The notes under the pieces were generated by a model that was not told the DNA's origin, made no database searches, and was given only the letters and a program-made list of their open reading frames with translations. The translations under genes were made by a program, and so were the position numbers. This document shows, piece after piece, positions 10,222 through 18,455 of a DNA stretch of 64,000 nucleotides (positions are counted from its first letter, which is position 1; each line of letters opens with the position of its first letter). Source of the stretch: Streptomyces sp. SID8374 (GTDB lineage: Bacteria; Actinomycetota; Actinomycetes; Streptomycetales; Streptomycetaceae); NCBI RefSeq assembly GCF_009865135.1, contig NZ_WWGH01000001.1, positions 2,046,001 through 2,110,000 on the forward strand. Reading direction: 5' to 3'.

Positions 10222-11189
10222 CGCGCCCGGCGCTCCTCGTCGTGGTCGAGGAAGGCCGCCTCGAAGGAGTTCCGGGCCAGGGTGCGCAGCTGCTCCGGGT
10301 CCAGGGCGAGGGCGTCCCGTACGGCGTCGAAGTTGTCGCCCGCGTACCCGCCGAAGTAGGCGGGGTCGTCGGAGTTGACCGTGCAGAGCAGCCCGGCGGC
10401 CACCATCTCCGGCAGCGGGTGGTCCTTGAGCGTGTCCACAGTGCGCAGCCGCACGTTGGAGAGCGGGCAGAGCGTCAGCGGCACCCGGTCCGCGACCAGC
10501 CGCGCCACCAGCTCCGGGTCCTCCATACACCGCAGCCCGTGGTCGATCCGCTCCACGCCGAGGACGTCCAGGGCCTCCACGATGTAGGACGGCGGCCCCT
10601 CCTCCCCCGCGTGGGCCACCTTGCGCAGGCCGAGCGCGGTGGCCTCCTCGTACACCGCACGGAACTTGGCGGGCGGGTGGCCGACCTCGGCGGAGTCCAG
10701 GCCGATCGCGCTGATCCGGTGGAGGTAGGGGCGGGCCGCGTCCAGGGTGCCGAGGGCGGCTTCGGCGGAGAGGTCGCGCAGGAAGCACAGGATGAGCTGG
10801 GTGGAGATGCCGTGGGTCTCCTCGCTGCGCTCCAGCGCGCGGCTCAGCCCTTCGATGACCGTGCCGATGGGGACGCCACGGGCGGTGTGGGCCTGCGGGT
10901 CGAAGAAGATCTCCGCGTGCCTCACGCCCTGGGCGGCGGCTCGGGCGAGGTAGGCGTCGGCGAGTTCGGTGAAGTCCTCATCCGTCCGCAGCACGGCCAT
11001 GAGCGCGTAGTAGAGGTCCAGGAAGGACTGGAGGTCCTCGAACCGGTAGGCCTGGCGCAGCTCGTCGGTGGTGGCGTACGGCAGGGTCACCCCGTTGCGT
11101 TCGGCGAGCGCGAAGGCCAGCTCGGGTTCGAGGGTGCCTTCGATGTGGAGGTGGAGTTCTGCCTTGGGGAGGTGCACGGTGTCTCGCAA
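10185..11189 (-). CDS. adenosine deaminase family protein, probably adenine deaminase type
   Basis: A 334-residue zinc amidohydrolase of the adenosine deaminase family. Metal and catalytic residues are visible: HLH (13-15), HAGEE (193-197, with catalytic Glu196), DHG (216-218) and SDDPAYFGG (273-281). The long signatures AEIFFDPQAHTARG, GLDSAEVGHPP and HAGEEGPPSYI match the adenine deaminase subgroup (fungal Aah1, Pseudomonas PA0148) better than true adenosine deaminases. The likely reaction is therefore adenine to hypoxanthine in purine salvage. The start is a TTG at 11189 without a Shine-Dalgarno sequence; a GTG at 11177 is an alternative. It follows rnz by 19 nt. Confidence 0.88.
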   Translation of the reverse strand: MRDTVHLPKAELHLHIEGTLEPELAFALAERNGVTLPYATTDELRQAYRFEDLQSFLDLYYALMAVLRTDEDFTELADAYLARAAAQGVRHAEIFFDPQAHTARGVPIGTVIEGLSRALERSEETHGISTQLILCFLRDLSAEAALGTLDAARPYLHRISAIGLDSAEVGHPPAKFRAVYEEATALGLRKVAHAGEEGPPSYIVEALDVLGVERIDHGLRCMEDPELVARLVADRVPLTLCPLSNVRLRTVDTLKDHPLPEMVAAGLLCTVNSDDPAYFGGYAGDNFDAVRDALALDPEQLRTLARNSFEAAFLDHDEERRARYLSEVEAYAFD

Positions 11190-11208
11190 ACGGTGGTGCT
11201 GGGTGGGG

Positions 11209-12123
11209 TCAGTGGTGGTGCCTGGGCGGCAGCGGGACTCTGATCAGGTCCTGCGCCACGGTGAGTTCGCCGTCGAACCCGGCGGCGCGGGCCTGGGTCT
11301 CGAAGAGTTCGGGGTCGCTGTAGCGCTGCGAGAAGTGGGTCAGCACCAGGTGGCGTACGCCGGAATCCTTCGCCACCCGGGCGGCCTGGCCTGCGGTCAG
11401 ATGGCCGTGGTCGGTGGCGAGCTTCTCGTCCTCGTCCAGGAAGGTGGACTCGATGACGAGCATGTCGCACCCCTCGGCGAGCGCGTACACCCCGTCGCAG
11501 AGCCGGGTGTCCATGACGAACGCGAACCGCTGCCCGCGCCGGTGCTCGGAGACCTGCTCCAGGGTGACGCCGCCGAGGACGCCCTCCCGCTGGAGGCGGC
11601 CGACGTCCGGCCCGCTGATGCCGTGCTCCTTGAGGAGGGCGGGCAGCATGCGGCGGCTGTCGGGCTCGGTGAGGCGGTAGCCGTACGACTCGACGGGGTG
11701 CGAGAGCTTGTGGCTGTCCAGCGTGTACGAGTCCGTCGCGGCGAGGACCCCGCCGACTCCGGCGACCGGGGTCTCGGTCAGCCGGACGGTCTCGCGGTAG
11801 GCGGTGGCGTACCGCAGCCGGTCGAAGAAGTGCTGCCCGCTCGCCGGGTAGTGGGCGGTGACGGGGTGCGGAACCTGGTCCAGGTTGATGCGCTGGATCA
11901 CTCCGGCGAGCCCGAGGGAGTGGTCGCCGTGGAAGTGGGTGACGCAGATCCGGTCGATGTCGTGCGCGGCGACCCCCGCCCGGAGCATCTGGCGCTGGGT
12001 GCCCTCGCCGGGATCGAAGAGGATGCCCTGGCCGTCCCAGCGCAGCAGATAGCCGTTGTGGTTGCGGTGCCGGGTGGGGACCTGGCTGGCGGTGCCGAGC
12101 ACCACCAGCTCGCGTACGGACAT
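11209..12123 (-). CDS. rnz: ribonuclease Z
   Basis: A tRNA 3' processing endonuclease of the metallo-beta-lactamase fold, 304 residues. The zinc motif HFHGDH lies at 63-68, followed by the GLAGVIQR helix. A second ligand group is in VMDTRLCDG and ESTFLDEDE, and the C-terminal LTHFSQRY completes the site. The ATG at 12123 has GGAG ten nt upstream. It sits between the HIT gene and the deaminase on the minus strand; both spacings are short enough for one transcript. Confidence 0.94.
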   Translation of the reverse strand: MSVRELVVLGTASQVPTRHRNHNGYLLRWDGQGILFDPGEGTQRQMLRAGVAAHDIDRICVTHFHGDHSLGLAGVIQRINLDQVPHPVTAHYPASGQHFFDRLRYATAYRETVRLTETPVAGVGGVLAATDSYTLDSHKLSHPVESYGYRLTEPDSRRMLPALLKEHGISGPDVGRLQREGVLGGVTLEQVSEHRRGQRFAFVMDTRLCDGVYALAEGCDMLVIESTFLDEDEKLATDHGHLTAGQAARVAKDSGVRHLVLTHFSQRYSDPELFETQARAAGFDGELTVAQDLIRVPLPPRHHH

Positions 12124-12149
12124 GGGGAAACGCTCCTGCGGTGCGGGTG

Positions 12150-12509
12150 TTATCCGGGCGGCCACTGGAGGCCGCGGCCGCCCAGGACGTGGGCGTGCGC
12201 GTGGAAGACGGTCTGGCCCGCGCCCGAGCCGGTGTTGAGGATGATCCGGTAGCCGGTCGAGTCCACCTTCTCGTCGGCGGCGACCGCTCCGGCCTCGCGC
12301 AGCACGTCGGCGGCGATCTGCGGTTCGGCGGCGGCCAGCGAGGCGGCGTCCGGGTAGTGGACCTTGGGGATGACCAGGACGTGGGTCGGGGCCTGCGGGT
12401 TGATGTCGCGGAAGGCGACGGTCGTGTCGCTCTCGCGGACGATGGTCGCCGGGATGTCCCCCGAGACGATCTTGCAGAACAGGCAGTCGGTCTGCGGCTC
12501 TCCCGCCAT
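12150..12509 (-). CDS. HIT family protein (histidine triad nucleotide-binding)
   Basis: A 119-residue HIT-domain protein of the HINT group. It opens with [17 protein letters not shown] and ends with the histidine triad HAHAHVLGG (His103, His105, His107). HINT proteins hydrolyse nucleoside phosphoramidates; the natural substrate in bacteria is not settled. The two Cys of CLFC may bind zinc as in other members. AGGAGG lies nine nt before the ATG. It lies 26 nt before rnz and 68 nt after rsmE. Confidence 0.94.
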   Translation of the reverse strand: MAGEPQTDCLFCKIVSGDIPATIVRESDTTVAFRDINPQAPTHVLVIPKVHYPDAASLAAAEPQIAADVLREAGAVAADEKVDSTGYRIILNTGSGAGQTVFHAHAHVLGGRGLQWPPG

Positions 12510-12577
12510 AGGGCCGGGCCTCCTCGTTCGCTGGTGATCAGTACACGGGCATGTTATCGCCGGTCCGTGGGGGCCGT

Positions 12578-13321
12578 TCAGCCCCAGCGACCGGTGCGGC
12601 CGAGGAGCAGCGCCGTCGCGGCCGTCCCCGCCGTTGACGTACGCAGCACGCTGCGGCCCAGCCGGTACGGGCGGGCGCCCGCCTCGGCGAAGGCGGCCAG
12701 CTCCTGAGGGGAGACGCCGCCCTCGGGGCCGACGACGAGCACGATCGTGCCGGTGGCGGGGAGTTCGGCGGTGGCGAGGGGGGTGCTGTCGTGGTCGCGG
12801 TCCTCGTGCAGGACCCCGGCGAAGTCGGCACCGGCCAGGAGGGCGGCGACCTGCTTGGTCGTCAGGGCCTCGGCCACCTCGGGGAAGCGGACGCGGCGGG
12901 ACTGCTTGCCCGCCTCCCGTGCCGTGCTGCGCCACTTCGTCAGGGCCTTGGCGCCGCGCTCGCCCTTCCACTGGGTGATGCAGCGGGCGGCCTGCCAGGG
13001 CACGATCGCGTCGACGCCGGTCTCGGTCATGGTCTCGACGGCGAGTTCGCCCCGGTCGCCCTTGGGGAGCGCCTGGACGACGGTGATCCGGGGCGCCGGC
13101 TCCGGCTCCTCGTGGACGCCTTCGACACCGACGGTCAGCCGGTCCTTGCCCTCGGCCGCCCGGACGACGCCCTCCGCCCAGTGGCCCAGCCCGTCGGTGA
13201 GGACGACGGCCTCGCCGGGCTCCAGCCGCTTGACCGAGACGGCGTGCCGTCCTTCGGGGCCGTCCAGGACGAACTCCGGTCCGGTGGGCATCCGTTCGAC
13301 GACGAAGACCGGTGCCGTCAC
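12578..13321 (-). CDS. rsmE: 16S rRNA (uracil1498-N3)-methyltransferase RsmE
   Basis: An SPOUT-class methyltransferase of 247 residues that modifies U1498 in the small-subunit decoding region. The N-terminal PUA-like part holds HAVSVKRLEPGE. The trefoil-knot SAM site is formed by LVVGPEGGVSPQEL (about 190-205) and LGRSVLRTSTAGTAA at the end. The GTG start at 13321 overlaps the stop of the upstream nitronate monooxygenase gene as GTGA, so they are coupled. Confidence 0.94.
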   Translation of the reverse strand: MTAPVFVVERMPTGPEFVLDGPEGRHAVSVKRLEPGEAVVLTDGLGHWAEGVVRAAEGKDRLTVGVEGVHEEPEPAPRITVVQALPKGDRGELAVETMTETGVDAIVPWQAARCITQWKGERGAKALTKWRSTAREAGKQSRRVRFPEVAEALTTKQVAALLAGADFAGVLHEDRDHDSTPLATAELPATGTIVLVVGPEGGVSPQELAAFAEAGARPYRLGRSVLRTSTAGTAATALLLGRTGRWG

Positions 13322-14391
13322 CGGGGACTCCTCATGCTCAGGGCCGTACGGGCGGCCTCCAGTTCGTCGGCGAGCAGTTCGATCAGCTCGCCGACGGGCA
13401 GTTCGCGGGCCATCCGGTGGCCCTGCCCCGCCCACAGGGCCATGCCCTGGGCATCCCCCGCCTTCGCCGCGGCCTGGCGCAGCCCGGTGGTCAGGTAGTG
13501 GACCTGGGGGTAGGCGGCGGGGGCGTACGGGCCGTGTTCGCGGATGAACCGGTTGACCAGTCCGCGCGCGGGCCGCCCGGAGAAGGCGCGGGTCAGCTCG
13601 GTGCGGACGAAGAGCGGGTTGGTCAGGGCCTGCTTGTGGAGCAGGTGGGCGCCGGACTCGGGGCAGATCAGGAAGGCGGTGCCGAGCTGGGCGGCGTCCG
13701 CGCCCGCCGCGAGGACGGCGGCGATCTGGGAGCCGCGCATCAGACCGCCGGTGGCGACGATGGGGATCTGCACCGTCTCGCGGACCTGGGTGACGAGGGT
13801 GAGCAGCCCGGTGCCGGTGTGGTCGGCCTGCGGGTCGTCGCGATGGGTGGACTGGTGGCCGCCCGCCTCGACGCCCTGGACGCAGACGGCGTCGGCGCCC
13901 GCCCACTGGGCGCCCTGGGCCTCCTCGGCGGAGGTGACCGTCACGATGGTGTACGTCCCCGCCTTGGCGAAGGCGTCCAGCGTGTCGCGGGTGGGACAGC
14001 CGAAGGTGAAGGAGACCACCGGGACGGGGTCCTCCAGCAGGATGGCGACCTTCGCCTCGTACCCGTCGTCGCCGCTGCTGTCGGGGTCGCCGAGCGGGGT
14101 CTCGTACCAGGCGGCCTCACCGGCCAGCTGGTGGCGGTAGACCTCGACGGCGCTGGGGTCGCCGAGGGCGGGCTGCGGCATGAAGAGGTTGACGCCGAAG
14201 GGGCCGCCGGTGAGCCGGCGCAGCTGTTTGATCTCGTTGTACATGCCGTCCGCCGTCTTGTACCCGGCGGCGAGGAACCCGAGCCCGCCCGCCTCGGCGA
14301 CGGCCGCGGCGAGCTGAGGTCCGGAAGCGCCGCCCGCCATGGGGGCCTGCACGATCGGATACCGGCAGAGATCGGTCAACGCGGAGGACAT
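13318..14391 (-). CDS. nitronate monooxygenase family flavoprotein
   Basis: A 357-residue FMN-dependent TIM-barrel enzyme of the nitronate monooxygenase / 2-nitropropane dioxygenase family. The N-terminal PIVQAPMAGGASGPQLAAAV and the central GADAVCVQGVEAGGHQ segments bind FMN and hold the catalytic-type His. IVATGGLMRGSQIAAVLAAGADAAQLGTAFL forms the phosphate-binding part. It probably detoxifies alkyl nitronates. The ATG at 14391 aligns with family starts; an in-frame ATG at 14418 is an alternative. It is translationally coupled to rsmE downstream. Confidence 0.92.
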   Translation of the reverse strand: MSSALTDLCRYPIVQAPMAGGASGPQLAAAVAEAGGLGFLAAGYKTADGMYNEIKQLRRLTGGPFGVNLFMPQPALGDPSAVEVYRHQLAGEAAWYETPLGDPDSSGDDGYEAKVAILLEDPVPVVSFTFGCPTRDTLDAFAKAGTYTIVTVTSAEEAQGAQWAGADAVCVQGVEAGGHQSTHRDDPQADHTGTGLLTLVTQVRETVQIPIVATGGLMRGSQIAAVLAAGADAAQLGTAFLICPESGAHLLHKQALTNPLFVRTELTRAFSGRPARGLVNRFIREHGPYAPAAYPQVHYLTTGLRQAAAKAGDAQGMALWAGQGHRMARELPVGELIELLADELEAARTALSMRSPR

Positions 14392-14466
14392 GACCGCATC
14401 GTGCCACGTCCGCCGCACAGGGCCGAATCAGCCAGCGTCCGGCGTGACCGGATCTCCCGCAGAACG

Positions 14467-14505
14467 CCGCACCGCCCACCGGCGGGTAACCGGTGGGCGG
14501 TGCGG
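14467..14505. terminator. strong hairpin after dnaJ
   Basis: A perfect 16-bp stem (arms 14467-14482 and 14490-14505, starting CCGCACCGCC) with a 7-nt loop lies 18 nt past the dnaJ stop. There is no U-run, as is common in Streptomyces. It separates the hrcA-dnaJ unit from the nitronate monooxygenase gene. Confidence 0.8.
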
Positions 14506-14523
14506 TGAAAGGCGGAAAAGGGT

Positions 14524-15663
14524 TCAGCGGCCGTTGAAGGCGTCCTTCAGCCGGGAGAAGAGGCCCTGCTGACCTGGCTGAAACTGACCCAGGGGCCGCT
14601 CCTCGCCGCGCAGCTTGGAGAGCTCCCGCAGGAGCCGCTCCTGCTCCGCGTCGAGTTTGGAGGGGGTCATGACCTCGACGTGCACGATGAGGTCGCCCCG
14701 GCCGCCGCCGCGCAGGTGGGTGATGCCCCGCCCGTGCAGGGGGACGGACTGGCCGGACTGGGTGCCGGGCCGGATGTCGATCTCCTCGACGCCGTCCAGG
14801 GTCTCCAGCGGACACTTCGTCCCGAGGGCGGCCGCCGTCATCGGGATGGTGACGGTGCAGTGCAGGTCGTCGCCGCGCCGCTGGAAGACGGCGTGCGGCA
14901 GCTCGTGGATCTCGACGTACAGGTCGCCGGGCGGGCCGCCGCCGGGGCCGACCTCGCCCTCACCGGCGAGCTGGATGCGGGTGCCGTTGTCGACGCCCGC
15001 CGGGATCTTGACGGTGAGCGTGCGGCGCGAGCGGATACGGCCGTCACCGGCGCACTCCGGGCACGGCGTCGGCACGACCGTACCGAAGCCCTGGCACTGC
15101 GGGCAGGGCCGCGAGGTCATGACCTGGCCCAGGAAGGACCGGGTGACCTGCGAGACCTCGCCACGGCCGCGGCACATGTCGCAGGTCTGGGCGGAGGTGC
15201 CGGGGGCCGCGCCCTCGCCGCTGCACGTGTTGCAGACGACCGCCGTGTCGACCTGGATGTCCTTGGTGGTGCCGAAGGCCGCCTCGGCGAGGTCGATCTC
15301 CAGGCGGATCATGGCGTCCTGGCCGCGCCGGGTGCGCGAGCGGGGCCCGCGCTGCGAGGCCGTTCCGAAGAACGCGTCCATGATGTCGGAGAAGTTGCCG
15401 AAGCCGCCGGCTCCGAAACCGCCCGCGCCGCCGCCCCCGCCGTTGGCGGAGAGCGGGTCGCCGCCGAGGTCGTAGACCTGCTTCTTCTGCGGGTCCGAGA
15501 GCACCTCGTAAGCGGCGTTGATCTCCTTGAACCGCTCCTGGGTCTTCGGATCCGGGTTGACATCCGGGTGCAGCTCGCGTGCGAGCCGACGGAATGCCTT
15601 CTTGATCTCGTCCTGAGATGCGTCGCGGCGCACGCCGAGTACGGCGTAGTAGTCCGTGGCCAC
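14524..15663 (-). CDS. dnaJ: molecular chaperone DnaJ (HrcA-linked copy)
   Basis: A type I J-protein of 379 residues. The J domain has HPD near residue 37. A Gly-rich linker (GGGGGAGGFGAGGFGNF, about 75-92) follows. Four zinc-binding repeats of the CxxCxGxG kind come next: CNTCSGEG, CDMCRGRG, CPQCQGFG and CPECAGDG. The C-terminal substrate-binding domains hold the HxFFRR-like VFQRRGDD region. It partners DnaK in folding and heat-shock recovery. The start codon directly abuts the hrcA stop, so the two form one operon under the CIRCE operator upstream of hrcA. Confidence 0.96.
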   Translation of the reverse strand: MATDYYAVLGVRRDASQDEIKKAFRRLARELHPDVNPDPKTQERFKEINAAYEVLSDPQKKQVYDLGGDPLSANGGGGGAGGFGAGGFGNFSDIMDAFFGTASQRGPRSRTRRGQDAMIRLEIDLAEAAFGTTKDIQVDTAVVCNTCSGEGAAPGTSAQTCDMCRGRGEVSQVTRSFLGQVMTSRPCPQCQGFGTVVPTPCPECAGDGRIRSRRTLTVKIPAGVDNGTRIQLAGEGEVGPGGGPPGDLYVEIHELPHAVFQRRGDDLHCTVTIPMTAAALGTKCPLETLDGVEEIDIRPGTQSGQSVPLHGRGITHLRGGGRGDLIVHVEVMTPSKLDAEQERLLRELSKLRGEERPLGQFQPGQQGLFSRLKDAFNGR

Positions 15664-16680
15664 TTACGACTCCGCCAGGATCTGTCCGACGTAACGTGCC
15701 ACTGCGCGTACCGCTCCCATCGTTCCGGGGTAGTCCATGCGGGTCGGTCCGACCACGCCGAGTTTGGCGACTGCCTCGTCGCCCGAACCGTAGCCGACCG
15801 CGACGACGGACGTGGACGTGAGGCCCTCGTGGGCGTTCTCGTGCCCGATCCGCACGGTCATGGCTGAGTCCGTGGCCTCACCGAGCAGCTTCAGCAGGAC
15901 GACCTGCTCCTCCAGTGCTTCCAGCACCGGCCGGATCATCACAGGGAAGTCGTGCCCGAAGCGGGTGAGGTTGGAGGTGCCGCCGATCATCAGCCGCTCC
16001 TCCGTCTCCTCGACCAGGGTTTCGAGGAGGGTGGAAAGGACCGTGGAGACCGTTCCCCGGTCCTCGCTGTCGAAGGATTCCGGCAGCTCCCGCACCAGCC
16101 GCGGGACATCCGCGAAGCGGCGTCCGACGACCCGGCTGTTGAGCCGGGCCCGCAGATCCGCGAGGGATGCCTCGCCGAAGGGCGCGGGGCAGTCGATCAT
16201 ACGCTGTTCGACCCGGCCGGTGTCCGTGATCAGGACCAGCATCAGCCGGGCGGGGGCCAGCGAGAGCAGCTCCACGTGCCGGACCGTGGAGCGGGTCAGC
16301 GAGGGGTACTGCACGACCGCGACCTGCCGGGTCAGCTGCGCGAGCAGCCGTACGGTCCGGCCGACCACGTCGTCCAGGTCGACCGCGCCGTCGAGGAAGT
16401 TCTGGATGGCGCGGCGCTCGGGCGAGGAGAGCGGCTTGACGCCGGCGAGCTTGTCGACGAAGAGGCGGTACCCCTTGTCGGTGGGGATGCGTCCCGCGCT
16501 CGTGTGCGGCTGCGCGATGAAGCCCTCGTCCTCCAGCACCGCCATGTCGTTGCGGACGGTGGCCGGGGAGACGCCCAGCTGGTGCCGCTCCGTGAGGGCC
16601 TTGGAGCCGACGGGCTCCTCGGTGCCGACGTAGTCCTGGACGATGGCGCGCAGCACTTCGAGTCTGCGTTCGCTGAGCAT
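15664..16680 (-). CDS. hrcA: heat-inducible transcriptional repressor HrcA
   Basis: A 338-residue repressor of class I heat-shock genes. The N-terminal winged helix ([18 protein letters not shown] ... [21 protein letters not shown]) binds CIRCE, and the rest forms the GAF-like dimer domain ([21 protein letters not shown]). GGAGGT lies seven nt before the ATG. A CIRCE inverted repeat lies 50 nt upstream of the start, so the operon represses itself. DnaJ is encoded directly behind it. Confidence 0.96.
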   Translation of the reverse strand: MLSERRLEVLRAIVQDYVGTEEPVGSKALTERHQLGVSPATVRNDMAVLEDEGFIAQPHTSAGRIPTDKGYRLFVDKLAGVKPLSSPERRAIQNFLDGAVDLDDVVGRTVRLLAQLTRQVAVVQYPSLTRSTVRHVELLSLAPARLMLVLITDTGRVEQRMIDCPAPFGEASLADLRARLNSRVVGRRFADVPRLVRELPESFDSEDRGTVSTVLSTLLETLVEETEERLMIGGTSNLTRFGHDFPVMIRPVLEALEEQVVLLKLLGEATDSAMTVRIGHENAHEGLTSTSVVAVGYGSGDEAVAKLGVVGPTRMDYPGTMGAVRAVARYVGQILAES

Positions 16681-16730
16681 GGCGCACACCTCCAGCTGTC
16701 GTTCTCCGGTGTCTGACTTCCGGTATCCGT

Positions 16731-16757
16731 CTGGCACTCGGTGCGTATGAGTGCCAG
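16731..16757. promoter_or_regulatory. CIRCE operator of hrcA-dnaJ
   Basis: CTGGCACTC-N9-GAGTGCCAG is a perfect inverted repeat. It matches the CIRCE consensus TTAGCACTC-N9-GAGTGCTAA at seven of nine positions per arm, with exact N9 spacing. It lies between the predicted promoter and the hrcA start. Confidence 0.93.
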
Positions 16758-16770
16758 CTACCCACCGGTC

Positions 16771-16801
16771 AGTGTACGGGGGTGGGGTGGGGCCTGGGCA
16801 A
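16771..16801 (-). promoter_or_regulatory. probable hrcA promoter
   Basis: On the minus strand TTGCCC is followed after 19 nt by TACACT. The CIRCE repeat begins 13 nt further downstream, so HrcA would sit at the transcription start. Confidence 0.5.
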
Positions 16802-16857
16802 GGGCGACCGGCCACGCCGCCGCCGGACCGCGCAGGTGGCCCCGATAGCGTCGCCCC

Positions 16858-17589
16858 ATGGACGTCTCTTGGGAAGACTTCGGCTGGGAGCGGTTGGGCC
16901 GCGGTATCGGGCGGCGCCGCCTGCCGGGCTGGGACGCCACGGTCGCGCTGGTGGCCGGGGCGGAGAGCGTGCTGCTGTACGACACCGGGTCGACCCTGCG
17001 CGAGGGCGTCGAGTTGCGGAGGCAGGCCGAGGCGCTGCTCGGCCGGAGGGTGACGCATATCGCACTGAGCCACCCGCACTTCGACCATGTGCTGGGTACG
17101 GCGGCGTTCGCCGGGGCGCAGGTGTACGGGGCGGTGGGCATCGCCGCCCTGCTGCGGCGCTCGGCGGACGAGCTGACCGGGTCGGCCGTGCGCCACGGTC
17201 TCGCGGAGGAGGAGGCGCACCGGTCGGTGGACACGCTGGTGGTGCCGCACCACGAGGTGACCGGCGAGTGGACCCTCGACCTGGGCGGCGGCCGTCAGGT
17301 GCTGCTCGCCAACGTGGGCCCGGGGCACAGCGGCCACGACCTCGCGGTGCTGGTCCCGGGCACGGAGGGCGAGCCCCCGGTGGTGCTCTGCGGGGACCTG
17401 GTGGAGGAGTCGGGCGACCCGCAGGCGGGCCGGGACGCGATCCCCTCCCGCTGGCCGGCCGCCCTGGACCGGCTGCTCGAACTGGGCGGCGAGGGCGCGG
17501 TGTACGTACCGGGGCACGGGGCGGTGGTGGACGCGGCGTTCGTCCGGGCGCAGCGGGCGGCGCTGGCGGAGCGGTTCGGGGCGGGGTGA
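16858..17589 (+). CDS. MBL fold metallo-hydrolase
   Basis: A 243-residue metallo-beta-lactamase-fold hydrolase. The metal motif is SHPHFDH (His72, His74, Asp76, His77). A further ligand His lies in GPGHSGHD, an Asp in CGDLVEES, and a last His in VPGHGAVV. The substrate is unknown. There is no signal peptide, so it is cytoplasmic. The start is supported by a TAGCGT hexamer six nt before the ATG (16846-16851) with no ribosome site, the leaderless pattern. It is divergent from hrcA and 16 nt ahead of the DUF3097 gene. Confidence 0.9.
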   Translation: MDVSWEDFGWERLGRGIGRRRLPGWDATVALVAGAESVLLYDTGSTLREGVELRRQAEALLGRRVTHIALSHPHFDHVLGTAAFAGAQVYGAVGIAALLRRSADELTGSAVRHGLAEEEAHRSVDTLVVPHHEVTGEWTLDLGGGRQVLLANVGPGHSGHDLAVLVPGTEGEPPVVLCGDLVEESGDPQAGRDAIPSRWPAALDRLLELGGEGAVYVPGHGAVVDAAFVRAQRAALAERFGAG

Positions 17590-17605
17590 GGATTATCGTC
17601 TGCGC

Positions 17606-18424
17606 ATGCGCAGCTATCAGCCGGACCTGACCCCGCCGTGGAAGAGGTCCGCCCCCGTGCCCGAGGTCCCCGCCGAACCCGATCTGGTCGTGGAGGAGGT
17701 CGCCACCGGTTTCTGCGGGGCGGTGATCCGCTGCGAGAAGACGGCCCAGGGTCCGACGGTGACCCTGGAGGACCGCTTCGGCAAGCAGCGGGTCTTCCCG
17801 ATGGAACCGCGCGCCTTCCTGCTGGAGGGCAAGGTGGTCACGCTGGTCCGCCCGGGCCCCGGCGGTCCGGTGCGCCCCACCCGTACGGCCTCCGGTTCGG
17901 TGGCGGTGCCCGGTGCGCGGGCCCGGGTGGCGCGGGCGGGGCGGATCTATGTGGAGGGCCGGCACGACGCGGAGCTGGTGGAGCGGGTGTGGGGCGACGA
18001 CCTGCGCATCGAGGGCGTGGTCGTGGAGTACCTGGAGGGCATCGACGACCTCCCGGCCATCGTGGGCGAGTTCTCCCCGGGGCCGGACGCCCGGCTCGGG
18101 GTGCTGGTGGACCACCTGGTGGCCGGTTCCAAGGAGTCCCGGATCGCGGCGCAGGTCTCGGACCCGCATGTGCTGGTGGTGGGCCACCCGTACATCGACG
18201 TGTGGGAGGCGGTGAAGCCGTCGTCGGTGGGGATCGAGGCGTGGCCGGTGGTGCCTCGGGGCCAGGACTGGAAGACGGGGGTGTGCCGGGCGCTGGGCTG
18301 GCCGGAGAACACCGGGGCGGCCTGGCAGCACATCCTGTCCAAGGTCCGCAGCTACAAGGACCTGGAGCCCCAACTGCTGGGCAGGGTCGAGGAGTTGATC
18401 GACTTCGTGACGCTGCCCGAGTGA
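17606..18424 (+). CDS. DUF3097 family protein
   Basis: A 272-residue actinobacterial protein of unknown function, recognised from its opening SYQPDLTPPWKR and its core. Residues 110-180 read AGRIYVEGRHDAELVERVWG, then VLVDHLVAGSKESRI. The placement of a Glu after a beta strand (VEGRHD) and of an acidic DH motif at the end of a later strand resembles a Toprim nucleotide-binding fold, but that is my inference. TATCGT lies six nt before the ATG with no Shine-Dalgarno sequence. It follows the MBL gene by 16 nt and ends against the convergent hemW. Confidence 0.85.
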   Translation: MRSYQPDLTPPWKRSAPVPEVPAEPDLVVEEVATGFCGAVIRCEKTAQGPTVTLEDRFGKQRVFPMEPRAFLLEGKVVTLVRPGPGGPVRPTRTASGSVAVPGARARVARAGRIYVEGRHDAELVERVWGDDLRIEGVVVEYLEGIDDLPAIVGEFSPGPDARLGVLVDHLVAGSKESRIAAQVSDPHVLVVGHPYIDVWEAVKPSSVGIEAWPVVPRGQDWKTGVCRALGWPENTGAAWQHILSKVRSYKDLEPQLLGRVEELIDFVTLPE

Positions 18425-18436
18425 CGTTACGGGGGC

Positions 18437-18455
18437 GAGCCCGGCCCCCGGGCTC
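18437..18455. terminator. bidirectional hairpin between the DUF3097 gene and hemW
   Basis: GAGCCCGG-CCC-CCGGGCTC is a perfect 8-bp stem. It sits between the two convergent stops and touches the last base pairs of hemW. Confidence 0.7.
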
